Source: a virus. Taken from it: a stretch of 64,000 nt of DNA. A program made the translations under genes and the position numbers. The DNA lies in IMG/VR virus record IMGVR_UViG_3300009194_000007, positions 1 to 64,000 of that record; one strand, written 5' to 3'. Shown here one piece after another: positions 39,815 to 47,275 of this stretch. Position 1 is the stretch's first letter. Each line of letters begins with the position of its first letter. The notes beneath the pieces are model-generated. The model searched no databases and was not told the DNA's origin. It was given only the letters and a program-made list of their open reading frames with translations.

Positions 39815-40223
39815 AGTAAGATGCGTTATCCCACCCACCCTTTCCAAACCAACGAACCCCACAATAGGCGATATAGGCTTTCCAGTTGGGCATCCCCATG
39901 GCTTTCAATCCTTCATAGAACAATCGATCCGCATAGGACTTGGAGTATTCATGATACAGTCGGCTGTAAATGTAATCATGAATCACCGAGGGCTTGCGAC
40001 CATACGAGGAAGCGGGCGGATACCAGAACCAAAACAGCTTAGGGACACTGGACAGGTCAGTAATGTAACCTGCCTCTACCACAATAGTGTCGCCTTCAAA
40101 CCAGACTTCGAAATTCTTGTCTACCCTGAACTTGTCTGCATCCTTATCCAACCACGGAACGAATGTATTCCTATCAATGTCCTGAAGATATAATCCAGTC
40201 AGGAATTTAATTTTTTGAGACAT
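39813..40223 (-). CDS. DUF1353-family protein
   Basis: 136 residues from the ATG at 40223 (MSQKIKFLTG; GGAG 10 bases upstream). Family hallmarks: VEAGYITDLSSVPKLFWFW, then PSVIHDYIYSRLY, ADRLFYEGLKAMG and the Trp-rich end VRWFGKGGWDN. DUF1353 proteins are frequent in phage tail and lysis neighbourhoods. The TDLSSVP and HDY elements recall an enzyme site, but no activity is established that I know of. It follows terL by 21 bases. Confidence 0.82.
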   Translation of the reverse strand: MSQKIKFLTGLYLQDIDRNTFVPWLDKDADKFRVDKNFEVWFEGDTIVVEAGYITDLSSVPKLFWFWYPPASSYGRKPSVIHDYIYSRLYHEYSKSYADRLFYEGLKAMGMPNWKAYIAYCGVRWFGKGGWDNASY

Positions 40224-40244
40224 GGCGTTGAAACTCCAAAGCAA

Positions 40245-41897
40245 TTAGAAAATGATCCCCCAGTCGGAATCATCCAAGGCATCACCCAGCGACACCTCGT
40301 TGAGTGTGTCGTAAACAAAATCCTCATAGTTGGACAATTGCTTCATCACCAACATGAGTAGTACCATGGCCATCACCCGATCATCCTTGGCTCCTGCTTC
40401 CGCCTTGAAGGTTGCACCATGTTTAGTGAACATCCTGAGTTCATTGAGTAGCTTGGCACTACGCAGGGTGAGTTTTCCTTCCTCAACCAAATCTTTCAAT
40501 TGGGTACATCCTTCCAACTTCTTTTTGTTGGTGGTATATAAACCCATCTTTCCAGTCGGGATACCGTGATCATTCACGTCATTGATCATCACCGCTTGGT
40601 TTAGAATGGGATCATCACTGTTTTCGATCAGACGAAGAATGCCATTCCCCAATCCATTGTTCTCGACCGTGTAATAGACTTCTCTTGCGCCTTCATTGAA
40701 CAGCAGATGCATGATGCGCAGGATGGTCTTGAAATAGTTGGTCTGGTTAATCGTGTTATTGGCGAACTCGGCTACCTGTTCAAAGGTATGCACATCGATG
40801 AACTGGATCGCATGGTTATCCTTCCCGACTCCTTCAGACACATCACACGCGAACGCAATGGTTCGGCCTTGAAAGGAATCCACATAGATTTCCATGTCCC
40901 CGTACTGGCGAATCGGATCAAGGGGCTTGATGGACTCGATCACTTGGGAGTTGATCAGTGAACTGTTATCGGAGAGCCATGCCCCTTCAAATTCCTGACG
41001 GTATTTGTTGATGCCCAGCTTGCGAATCATCATTTCTCGCCATTCTTCGGTGCGACCGGGGATTTTTGAATGGTCTACTTGGTGATACTTGAAACCATTC
41101 ATGCCCTCCATGGCACCAAACGACAATTCCGCGTATTTCCCAGTGGATGAGTTAGGGGTTGAGATGATGACGACCTTAGCCGAACTCTCTTCCCCCGCCG
41201 CTTCCAAGGACGGCATGAACCCCGTGTAAAATTCCTCAGCCACTTGGGGTTTGACGAACGCAAATTCGTCAATGATCGCCATGCCAGTGATGGTTCGTCC
41301 GCGAAAGGTTTGTTCGGATGTTACCTGAACGAAAATAGAAGACCCGTTGGTGAACTTGACTTCCCCCTTGTTGTACACGGTACAGGGAGGCTTCAGGAAA
41401 TCTTCGAGGGATTCATAGGAATATTTGATTCGATCCATGAAATCCTTGCAGTTGACGGACTTGTAGGAGGTGATGCCTACGGTCTTGTCATCTTCGAACA
41501 CCGCCATGTGAAGAGCGTATAACCCCATTACCGTGGTATTGTGAGACAGAACACCATCGCAGTAATACAAGTTATCGCCAGACACCGATAGATCGTACAT
41601 ATTTTCACGAACACCGGTTGCTTCAACTTTAACGACACGGGACGGGCCATCAATCGTATTGATGATGACCCCGACAGAATCCTTGGCGTATACCTCTTGG
41701 AAATCTTCGGTGATGAGAATGTGAGTGTCGGCACACTCAAGGGTCAATCCATTTTCCAATTCAACCCTATGGAGTTCATAGGGAACGGTTTTATTCGATG
41801 AATTGACATCTCTCCAACCATCGTGGGAAAGCACTTCCCACGATGACGTTTCCATTACCTCTTCAAACTTACGTGTTGTATTTTCGGACGGCTTCAT
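40245..41897 (-). CDS. 17: Terminase large subunit, C-terminal part, with N-terminal split-intein half (IntC-TerL)
   Basis: 550 residues starting at the ATG at 41897 (AGAGG 6 bases upstream). Residues 1-120 are the C-terminal intein half, residues 121-550 the C-extein (430 aa). The extein begins TTVMGLYALH, completing the Walker A left unfinished at the end of the other gene (RQCGK). MAIIDEFAF is Walker B, IISTPNSSTGK the coupling motif, and FACDVSEGVGKD with YYTVENNGLG and DRVMAMVLL the RNaseH-type nuclease. Spliced TerL would be 513 residues. It packages DNA through the portal. Until splicing, neither half can be an ATPase. Confidence 0.92.
   Translation of the reverse strand: MKPSENTTRKFEEVMETSSWEVLSHDGWRDVNSSNKTVPYELHRVELENGLTLECADTHILITEDFQEVYAKDSVGVIINTIDGPSRVVKVEATGVRENMYDLSVSGDNLYYCDGVLSHNTTVMGLYALHMAVFEDDKTVGITSYKSVNCKDFMDRIKYSYESLEDFLKPPCTVYNKGEVKFTNGSSIFVQVTSEQTFRGRTITGMAIIDEFAFVKPQVAEEFYTGFMPSLEAAGEESSAKVVIISTPNSSTGKYAELSFGAMEGMNGFKYHQVDHSKIPGRTEEWREMMIRKLGINKYRQEFEGAWLSDNSSLINSQVIESIKPLDPIRQYGDMEIYVDSFQGRTIAFACDVSEGVGKDNHAIQFIDVHTFEQVAEFANNTINQTNYFKTILRIMHLLFNEGAREVYYTVENNGLGNGILRLIENSDDPILNQAVMINDVNDHGIPTGKMGLYTTNKKKLEGCTQLKDLVEEGKLTLRSAKLLNELRMFTKHGATFKAEAGAKDDRVMAMVLLMLVMKQLSNYEDFVYDTLNEVSLGDALDDSDWGIIF
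41538..41897 (-). mobile_element. Split intein, C-terminal half (IntC, 120 aa)
   Basis: Contains the block B element LECADTHILIT with its T..H pair, block F NMYDLSVSGDNLYYCDG and block G VLSHN followed by Thr+1. Because it includes block B, the split lies between blocks A and B. That is the atypical arrangement, with a short N-half and a long C-half, known from the AceL-TerL intein. Confidence 0.9.
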
Positions 41898-43026
41898 TGA
41901 CAACCTCTAGTAGTTCGTCTTTGTGTTCTATTTCTACACATTCGGTCCATCCATCGAATTTCTTATCTTCTGATTCGATCAGAATGGATAGTTGATTTCC
42001 GAGTATGTATTTCTTGATCTCACATTCCCTGTTAAAATTCGTAAACCGGTCTGCATGATAGACTTTGATTACGTCTTTGATCGTAACAGAAGGAAATCGT
42101 TGTGACAGATACTTGGAAGTCACACCAATCTTGATAAAGGATTTATCATAACCGAGCGGCTGATATTCAATCACATACAGCTTGGTATCGATCTGATTGA
42201 ACGGATCATCGGGGTCCATCAATTGGGTTTTTGGTTCGCTGTGCTTCCAGAAGCCTTTCTTGGCATTAATTTCGATCTTCTTTTCCTCGGGCAGTGCTTC
42301 GAGTGACGCAAGCCATTTCTCTTGGCGCTCGTTCCAGCGACGAATGCCCTCTTCCTCGCCATACTTAGCAATTAGCTTTTCACGATTGAACGTGTTTTGA
42401 CGATCATAGTAAAGGCGCTGACCCTCTTCCTCACCGTAGCGTTCGGTCCAATAAGAAAGACGAGCGGTAACGCTGTTGTTGGCGTCTCGTGAAGCCACCG
42501 CTTTCTTCTTGGTTTCTTCCGATATATCGCCAGCGACGAATTTCTTGCTGAAAGGAGAAAATTTCCCTCCATGCTGGTAGCCCGGATTGTTTTCTCCTTT
42601 GACCCGTGACGCTTTCTTGTTCAATTTTTCCTTGGCATGTTCCTCGCCGTAGAGCAGCGTGTAAAACTCCATGTTCTCGGTCTTTTTAGGGTATTGCTGG
42701 CAAAGCAATACCTGTTGCCAGTAATCCGTCACTTCCTTGTTGTACTTGACGATCTTTGCAAGGTAGCTTTGCATCAGCTTGATCTTGTTGTTTCTATTCT
42801 CATTTGACATCGCTTTACCAAACATGTCACTGACCTCATCGGTGGTGAGATTGGCAAGGCGATTGAAAACGGTGACGAACTGATCAACGTCACCGATTTC
42901 TTCAACCGAAAGATCGACACCCATCCGTCTCGGGAATTTGGCTACCTTTGTAAGCATCTCATCGATTGTGAAGGTTTTGATTTTCTTCTTGTACCGCTTC
43001 GTGGAATTGCTCTGCCGTGAGTTCAT
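41869..43026 (-). CDS. Free-standing homing endonuclease between the terminase halves (GIY-YIG-like)
   Basis: 385 residues, ATG at 43026 with AGGAG 7 bases upstream. It overlaps the IntN gene by 68 bases and the IntC gene by 29. The N-terminal third is helical and basic (NSTKRYKKKIKTFTIDEM). The middle has repeats of the type YWTERYGEEEGQRLYYDRQ and LIAKYGEEEGIRRWNERQ, seen in phage homing nucleases, probably for DNA binding. The C-terminal 100 residues have LYVIEYQPLG, FIKIGVTSKYLSQRF and RECEIKKYIL, compatible with a GIY-YIG-type nuclease. It is predicted to cut intein-less terL alleles and spread the whole cassette. A late-promoter motif lies 32 bases upstream, within IntN. Confidence 0.75.
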   Translation of the reverse strand: MNSRQSNSTKRYKKKIKTFTIDEMLTKVAKFPRRMGVDLSVEEIGDVDQFVTVFNRLANLTTDEVSDMFGKAMSNENRNNKIKLMQSYLAKIVKYNKEVTDYWQQVLLCQQYPKKTENMEFYTLLYGEEHAKEKLNKKASRVKGENNPGYQHGGKFSPFSKKFVAGDISEETKKKAVASRDANNSVTARLSYWTERYGEEEGQRLYYDRQNTFNREKLIAKYGEEEGIRRWNERQEKWLASLEALPEEKKIEINAKKGFWKHSEPKTQLMDPDDPFNQIDTKLYVIEYQPLGYDKSFIKIGVTSKYLSQRFPSVTIKDVIKVYHADRFTNFNRECEIKKYILGNQLSILIESEDKKFDGWTECVEIEHKDELLEVVNEAVRKYNT

Positions 43027-43330
43027 AGATTTCTCCTGTGTGTTTGTTTCTCACGGTGTATTTAGTCATTTTGCCCGAGCACTTTCCACACTGTCTTGGC
43101 GCGTTTGAAATCAAATACCTTTCATTCTGAATGTCATCAAGCAATTCCTCTTGATACTCACGAGGATCAAACAATTGTTTTCCACGAGGACCAACCACAT
43201 AACAGTAATTGGTAAAGAAATACATCGGATCATCAGCACATTTCAGCCATTCATCGACTTCTTCCGATGTAAGGGGACGATCCTGCCCCGGCTTCTTGAC
43301 AACGCTGTGATCTACATTATATTCTGACAT
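42959..43330 (-). CDS. 17: Terminase large subunit, N-terminal part, with split-intein half (TerL-IntN)
   Basis: 123 residues. Residues 1-83 are N-extein: CADDPMYFFTNYCYVVGPRG and DPREYQEELLDDI match the gp17 N-terminal (adenine-binding Q) region, ending NAPRQCGK in the middle of the Walker A. Residue 84 is the intein Cys1. The frame ends 40 residues later. The remainder of the ATPase lies in a separate gene 1.1 kb downstream on the same strand. A late-promoter motif GTAAATAG lies 32-39 bases upstream. Confidence 0.9.
   Translation of the reverse strand: MSEYNVDHSVVKKPGQDRPLTSEEVDEWLKCADDPMYFFTNYCYVVGPRGKQLFDPREYQEELLDDIQNERYLISNAPRQCGKCSGKMTKYTVRNKHTGEIYELTAEQFHEAVQEENQNLHNR
42962..43081 (-). 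mobile_element. Split intein, N-terminal half (IntN, 40 aa)
   Basis: CSGKMTKYTVRNKHTGEIYE at residues 84-103, then a helix (ELTAEQFHEAVQEENQNLH). Cys1 is present. The half is only 40 residues, against about 90-100 for ordinary split inteins. It does not show the usual D-T strand pair of block A clearly, so catalysis should be tested. Confidence 0.8.
43058..43065 (-). promoter_or_regulatory. Late-promoter motif CTAAATAC inside IntN, before the homing endonuclease
   Basis: Minus-strand ACTAAATAC encodes TKY of IntN (residues 89-91) and lies 32-39 bases ahead of the endonuclease ATG. This is the same distance as for other late-box genes here, so I regard it as the nuclease's own promoter. In T4, I-TevI is also restricted to late expression. 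Confidence 0.55.
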
Positions 43331-43361
43331 GGCCTGTATACCTCTTTGTCTGGTTACAAAC

Positions 43362-43369
43362 CTATTTAC
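43362..43369 (-). promoter_or_regulatory. Late-promoter motif GTAAATAG before TerL-IntN
   Basis: Minus-strand CAGTAAATAGG 32-39 bases ahead of the ATG at 43330. Confidence 0.5.
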
Positions 43370-43388
43370 TGAAAAGAAAGGAATTGTG

Positions 43389-43529
43389 ATGAAAATGATA
43401 GAAACGGATCAATTGAAATCCGATCTGAAGAAACTGGTTTCAGTGAAGGCATGGCTGAAGGTCATTCACTACCTCCGGTGGGTACCGTATGTGAAGCAGT
43501 GTGTTCGGATGGTGAGTGGCATAAAGTGA
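43389..43529 (+). CDS. Short plus-strand frame, likely 5' part of a frame-split gene
   Basis: 47 codons, MKMIETDQLKSDLKK onward, with AAGGA 7 bases before the ATG, the only good ribosome site here. It overlaps the 109-codon frame at 43451 in the -1 direction. Either it is the true start of that protein with one base lost or gained, or it is a leader peptide. Confidence 0.4.
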   Translation: MKMIETDQLKSDLKKLVSVKAWLKVIHYLRWVPYVKQCVRMVSGIK

Positions 43530-43777
43530 CCATCGTACATACCGATGAATCCATCCACAAGAAAGGGATTTCCATTTATCCGGGGATTGCGGTCTTCAAA
43601 TGCCCCATCAGTTCGGATTTGAAGTATTATTGGCAGACACCGAATCGTTTCCGTCCGATTCGTTCAGAAAAAGAAAAGACCATTGATGCCATGATGGAAC
43701 TGTGGAACAAATCACCCCATGAATGCCCTGAAGAAAAACTAAAGGAGATTTACGAAACCTTCATCGAATCACAATAA
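43451..43777 (+). CDS. Small phage protein with VGTVCE...FRPIRSE core
   Basis: 108 residues. PPVGTVCEAVCSDGEWHKVT, then IAVFKCPISSDLKYYW and FRPIRSEKEKTIDAMM form a pattern frequent in small phage proteins of unknown role. Its own ATG has GAAGG only one base upstream, too close for good initiation. The sequence just upstream in the same frame (FSEGMAEGHS) reads like protein, so translation probably begins earlier, at 43389 plus a frame change. It is transcribed opposite to all neighbours. Confidence 0.65.
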   Translation: MAEGHSLPPVGTVCEAVCSDGEWHKVTIVHTDESIHKKGISIYPGIAVFKCPISSDLKYYWQTPNRFRPIRSEKEKTIDAMMELWNKSPHECPEEKLKEIYETFIESQ

Positions 43778-43784
43778 ACAAAAA

Positions 43785-43810
43785 GGGAGCCAAATGGCTC
43801 CCTTATCTTT
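43785..43810. terminator. Bidirectional terminator between converging genes
   Basis: GGGAGCC, loop AAAT, GGCTCCC, followed by TTATCTTTT on the plus strand and TTTTTG on the minus strand. It sits between stop codons at 43777 (plus) and 43834 (minus). Confidence 0.8.
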
Positions 43811-43833
43811 TCCTACCTAGTTAAATCCTTATA

Positions 43834-44391
43834 TCAAGACACGTAATCCCGTTCCTGAGTGACCAGTGTCATGTGGGTATCGATACCAGAAAGGGTATTA
43901 GGAACAATGCGAACCTGAGTACACAGGGTCGGTGCCACGGTCAGGGCTTCCGGGGTAGCCGCATTGACGGTACCAATGGATTTCTCATAGCCTGACATGT
44001 AGGTAATGAAAACCTCAACGGTACCAGACCCCGTGTTAATCGGATTACCAGAGGCATCAAGGAATACCGGATACACTTCGGTAATGGCTCCACGGTGCGG
44101 ATCGAAGGTCATGGTGATTTCATTCGCCGGAGCAATATGATCAGAACCGACGATACGCTGGGTAACCGGTGCATTCAGAGAATACACGTATTCATTCGGA
44201 TCAACAATCAGATCACCATACTGATCAATCGCAGCCATGCCGTTGGGCAGGGTATCGGTGTCGATATCGGTTACTGCGCCCAGCAGGGTATGATCGATAG
44301 CTTCCAGTGATGCACTCGGAATAAAACGGGTGCTATCGATTTCATAGCCATCTGCGCTACCGATGATATTAGTAAAAGTCGTTACGTTCAT
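43834..44391 (-). CDS. Virion structural protein, putative, 185 aa
   Basis: Beta-rich throughout, with few charges: MNVTTFTNIIGSADGYEIDS, ITMTFDPHRGAITEVYPVFL, GTVEVFITYMSGYEKS. No Cys-rich or enzymatic motif. A late-promoter motif is 35-42 bases upstream. It lies between the terminase and the CBM2-like and lysis genes. I do not know the family. Confidence 0.6.
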   Translation of the reverse strand: MNVTTFTNIIGSADGYEIDSTRFIPSASLEAIDHTLLGAVTDIDTDTLPNGMAAIDQYGDLIVDPNEYVYSLNAPVTQRIVGSDHIAPANEITMTFDPHRGAITEVYPVFLDASGNPINTGSGTVEVFITYMSGYEKSIGTVNAATPEALTVAPTLCTQVRIVPNTLSGIDTHMTLVTQERDYVS

Positions 44392-44409
44392 CTAATTCAA
44401 TCTCCTGTG

Positions 44410-44754
44410 TTATTGAGTCTGGTCCGTATTTACGCCAAGGATCAACAGTTGACCATCGACCTCCCCTTGGACATCCGTCACGGTCGGCAAGGTGTGATCA
44501 TCCCCATCCACCTTGAACGAGAACCGCCATTGCTCGTTAGGTTCCAATACCGACCCGGCGTTGATTCCTTCCACATCATAACCGTCACTGGTTTGAATCT
44601 TATTCCCGTTCCATAGATCAGAAATGTTTTCAGGTATTTCCATGTGAACAACTGGGGAATCAATAGTTTCACTTGTGGTATCGGTCACAAACACTTCTAA
44701 CACAAAACCGTCATTCCAATCACTTGAAATGACGTAATCAATTTTTGCTGACAT
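44410..44754 (-). CDS. CBM2-like carbohydrate-binding domain protein
   Basis: 114 residues made of one domain. SSDWNDGFVLEVFVTDTTSE matches the W..GF...V.V.N opening of family 2 carbohydrate-binding modules. ISDLWNGNKIQTSDGYDVEG matches the central WNG element, and LEPNEQWRFSFKVDG the closing G...FGF strand. In bacteria this module binds cellulose or chitin. In a virion it could be a capsid or tail decoration for surface adhesion. No signal peptide. Ligand is unknown. Confidence 0.58.
   Translation of the reverse strand: MSAKIDYVISSDWNDGFVLEVFVTDTTSETIDSPVVHMEIPENISDLWNGNKIQTSDGYDVEGINAGSVLEPNEQWRFSFKVDGDDHTLPTVTDVQGEVDGQLLILGVNTDQTQ
44426..44433 (-). promoter_or_regulatory. Late-promoter motif GTAAATAC
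   Basis: Minus-strand GTAAATAC inside the end of the CBM2-like gene, 35-42 bases before the ATG at 44391. Confidence 0.55.
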
Positions 44755-44757
44755 GGT

Positions 44758-45069
44758 TCACTCACTCGTCGTTGACTGTTGAGACGCCTTCCATTGTCGA
44801 AGACTGCTCAACTGATCATTACATTGCCTGACCGTTCTATCTAGGAGAACCAAGATATCCTTCAGGGTGACAAGATCATTGTTATCGATTTTGGCATACA
44901 GTAGTTTCATTGCCTCTTTCGATGGGTAACACGGTTGCAATAAGACATCACTCGGATACACAGGTTGTTCAATCGTGATTGCCGGTATGGTCGTTTGTGG
45001 GGTAGTTGAACACCCGGTCAAGAAACTCAGCATCAACGCCAGTGCCCATGCACGCATCCAGTTTTTCAT
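44758..45069 (-). CDS. Rz1: Outer-membrane spanin subunit (Rz1-like lipoprotein)
   Basis: 103 residues with a lipoprotein signal: MKNWMRAWALALMLSFLTGC, lipobox LTGC with Cys20. The rest is a Pro-containing spacer (TTPQTTIPAITIEQP) and a helix with Cys residues. It begins inside the i-spanin gene (112-base overlap in another frame), the classic Rz/Rz1 nested layout. It would connect with the i-spanin to fuse inner and outer membranes at lysis, which implies a Gram-negative host. Confidence 0.85.
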   Translation of the reverse strand: MKNWMRAWALALMLSFLTGCSTTPQTTIPAITIEQPVYPSDVLLQPCYPSKEAMKLLYAKIDNNDLVTLKDILVLLDRTVRQCNDQLSSLRQWKASQQSTTSE

Positions 45070-45373
45070 TGTTTAGATTCTCCAATTGATATTTGAGTTT
45101 GTTATTTGTTTCGGAGGAATCAGCAACAGCATTCACATAGTGGCGCATGGCCGCATCATAGCTTTTCATCACTTCCTTGTGACGTTCCTCCTGTGCTTTA
45201 AGTTTATTGGCATTTTGTTGGTTGGTGTATTGCAAAGCAGTGACTTGGGTTTGCAAGGCATCCCGTTCCTTGATAACGCCATTGACATACCAGCCACCAC
45301 CAAATAAAGCCCCGATAAAAATCAGGGCCAAAATGGTTTTTCGATTCACAAATAACCTCATGAGAAAATTCAT
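44969..45373 (-). CDS. Rz: Inner-membrane spanin subunit (Rz-like)
   Basis: 134 residues. Residues 13-31 are a transmembrane segment (TILALIFIGALFGGGWYVN), followed by a long periplasmic coiled coil (ERDALQTQVTALQYTNQQNA to about 112). The start overlaps the stop of the holin-like gene by four bases. No endolysin is visible in the window; it must be elsewhere. Confidence 0.85.
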   Translation of the reverse strand: MNFLMRLFVNRKTILALIFIGALFGGGWYVNGVIKERDALQTQVTALQYTNQQNANKLKAQEERHKEVMKSYDAAMRHYVNAVADSSETNNKLKYQLENLNNEKLDACMGTGVDAEFLDRVFNYPTNDHTGNHD

Positions 45374-45621
45374 GACGGATTCCTTTTGTGTTTAACCGCT
45401 TCCTCAACGGCGGTGTTACTGTAATACCCCACTATAATCGTCGCAGGGACGCCGTAGGACCATCCAATGACCACCCCAAGGCTACCTATGGCGGCAGGGA
45501 TAAAAGCCGCCAGAATGGCCCACAGGAACGTCTGAAGGATGACCCATACGATTGCGATGTAAGCCATCCGACGACGATTCTTCCACCAGATATTCGGATT
45601 AGGATGATTGGTATCAGACAT
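45370..45621 (-). CDS. Small two-helix membrane protein, holin candidate
   Basis: 83 residues with two hydrophobic segments (AYIAIVWVILQTFLWAILAA, about 19-38; then SLGVVIGWSYGVPATIIVGYY). Its start overlaps the preceding gene by eight bases and its stop overlaps the i-spanin start. Position in the lysis cassette suggests a holin, but small membrane proteins of other roles occur here too. Confidence 0.6.
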   Translation of the reverse strand: MSDTNHPNPNIWWKNRRRMAYIAIVWVILQTFLWAILAAFIPAAIGSLGVVIGWSYGVPATIIVGYYSNTAVEEAVKHKRNPS

Positions 45622-47272
45622 TCTCGTAGCTATCCAGCTTGCCGATCAACTTGTCACCCATCCAAACGAATTTAAACAGGTTCCATGTGTTGCCAATTGA
45701 TGTCGGTGCTGATCCTTGGTACCACTGGATGGTATTGCTTCCACTCCATGAGACCAGTGATCCATCCCCTTCCAAGTACAAATAGAATTCCTTACCAGCG
45801 TTTGCCCCGGGAAGGTTAGTAAATTCAATCGTGACGTTGGACGTATCCAGCGTGTAGGAGAAGAATTCACCCTGAGAGACATCAATGGTGGTGTCTGCCA
45901 GATCGGTATGCACCCGTGGCGGCTCGATATAATAGCTGTCCTGTGTGGCAAACAATTCGAACGTCGACCAATTGGATTCGTGACCCTGATCACCAATATA
46001 ACGAACCGCAATTTTATAGCTTTCGTCCGGGCGCAACGTATTGATGGGGATAGTCCATGATTCGGTATCACTATTACTCTCATGGAATTCCACGAGGGCA
46101 TTAGTGTCTGCCAAGATAATTGCCCACTGGGAGACAGCATGGGTTTCTGAGGTATCAGTCGAATCAAATGCATCTGATGTCACTTCAAATGACAGACTGG
46201 TGTCAGTTGCATTTGCTAGGGTAACCGTCGGGGTAGACACATCGAATCCATTGGTCGAATCAATGGTGAATTCTTCCCACGGAGACCATTCGAGGGTTGT
46301 GACGACCGCTTGGGCGTCTTCCTCGATGATGTATTTGTCCCGCACGCGCCACGCATAGGTCACAGTACCATCATGAGTATACGGACCCGAGGTATCATTG
46401 GTCACCGTACTTGTCCCACCCGAACCGTCGGAAACAACCGAAGTTGTTATCATCTCACCGAACGAATAGGAAAAACTCGACTGGGTAGTATTTGAATCCA
46501 CTGTTGTATAGGTAGCAGGGCTAACTGAATTATCCACCTCGGCAATTTCAAATTCACGCTCATACCACAATGCACGCCCATTAAAAGGCATGGGTACGCT
46601 GGCCACGAAAAACAAACTATTGCCCATAACTGTCCCGCCCCTAGGATACATTTGGATCGCTTTGCCCATTTCCACTGAAGGCAAGTTGATCATATTCTGA
46701 ACCGTCGAAGCGGCGGCTTGGGCATCGTCCGCAGAATTCCTTGCATCCATACTATAATTCATAGCATTAAGAACGGCTGGTTGGACTTGGTTAGTATAAA
46801 GATCGTTGGTCTGGGAGTAGGTACTATTGACATTCGTTTCAATGGTCTGAATGTTGCTATAAGTCGTATCGATATTCGATTTGGTGGTATCGATATCCGT
46901 CTTGATCGTATCAATTGCGGCTTTGGTATTCGAAACATCAGTCGCCAACCCATCCGTTTGATTATATAGGTTGGTAACATCCGTTTCCATGGTAGAAACA
47001 TTCGTCTCTACCGTATTAATGCGGGTTTCGGCAGCCGCCACATTATTTTCGGAAGTCTCAGCATTGGTTGCTGCGGTTTCAGACCGAGTGATGGCATCGT
47101 TCAACGATACGGTCAGAGTATCCAAACGATATTGAACCATATTCGCAATCGACCGTTCGGTACGGTTTTCAAGAACGACCGTATCGGTATCTGTGCCATT
47201 AACCAGTTTCTTCAGCCGGTCACGATCAAGTTCCATCTGTGTGATGATTGGGGTGATAGTCGTGGTCGCCAT
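45614..47272 (-). CDS. Tail fibre protein with N-terminal coiled coil
   Basis: 552 residues. Residues 60-190 are a heptad-like coiled coil (TVETNVSTMETDVTNLYNQT; DTIKTDIDTTKSNIDTTYSN). From about 200 to 450 there are FN3-like domains similar to those in the giant fibres (YAWRVRDKYIIEEDAQA; VSQWAIILADT). The C-terminal 90 residues form a jelly-roll-like tip (YLEGDGSLVSWSGSNTIQWY). It begins on a helical head similar to the giant fibre heads (MELDRDRLKKLVNGT), so it is a third member of that fibre family. Confidence 0.72.
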   Translation of the reverse strand: MATTTITPIITQMELDRDRLKKLVNGTDTDTVVLENRTERSIANMVQYRLDTLTVSLNDAITRSETAATNAETSENNVAAAETRINTVETNVSTMETDVTNLYNQTDGLATDVSNTKAAIDTIKTDIDTTKSNIDTTYSNIQTIETNVNSTYSQTNDLYTNQVQPAVLNAMNYSMDARNSADDAQAAASTVQNMINLPSVEMGKAIQMYPRGGTVMGNSLFFVASVPMPFNGRALWYEREFEIAEVDNSVSPATYTTVDSNTTQSSFSYSFGEMITTSVVSDGSGGTSTVTNDTSGPYTHDGTVTYAWRVRDKYIIEEDAQAVVTTLEWSPWEEFTIDSTNGFDVSTPTVTLANATDTSLSFEVTSDAFDSTDTSETHAVSQWAIILADTNALVEFHESNSDTESWTIPINTLRPDESYKIAVRYIGDQGHESNWSTFELFATQDSYYIEPPRVHTDLADTTIDVSQGEFFSYTLDTSNVTIEFTNLPGANAGKEFYLYLEGDGSLVSWSGSNTIQWYQGSAPTSIGNTWNLFKFVWMGDKLIGKLDSYENV

Positions 47273-47275
47273 TCA

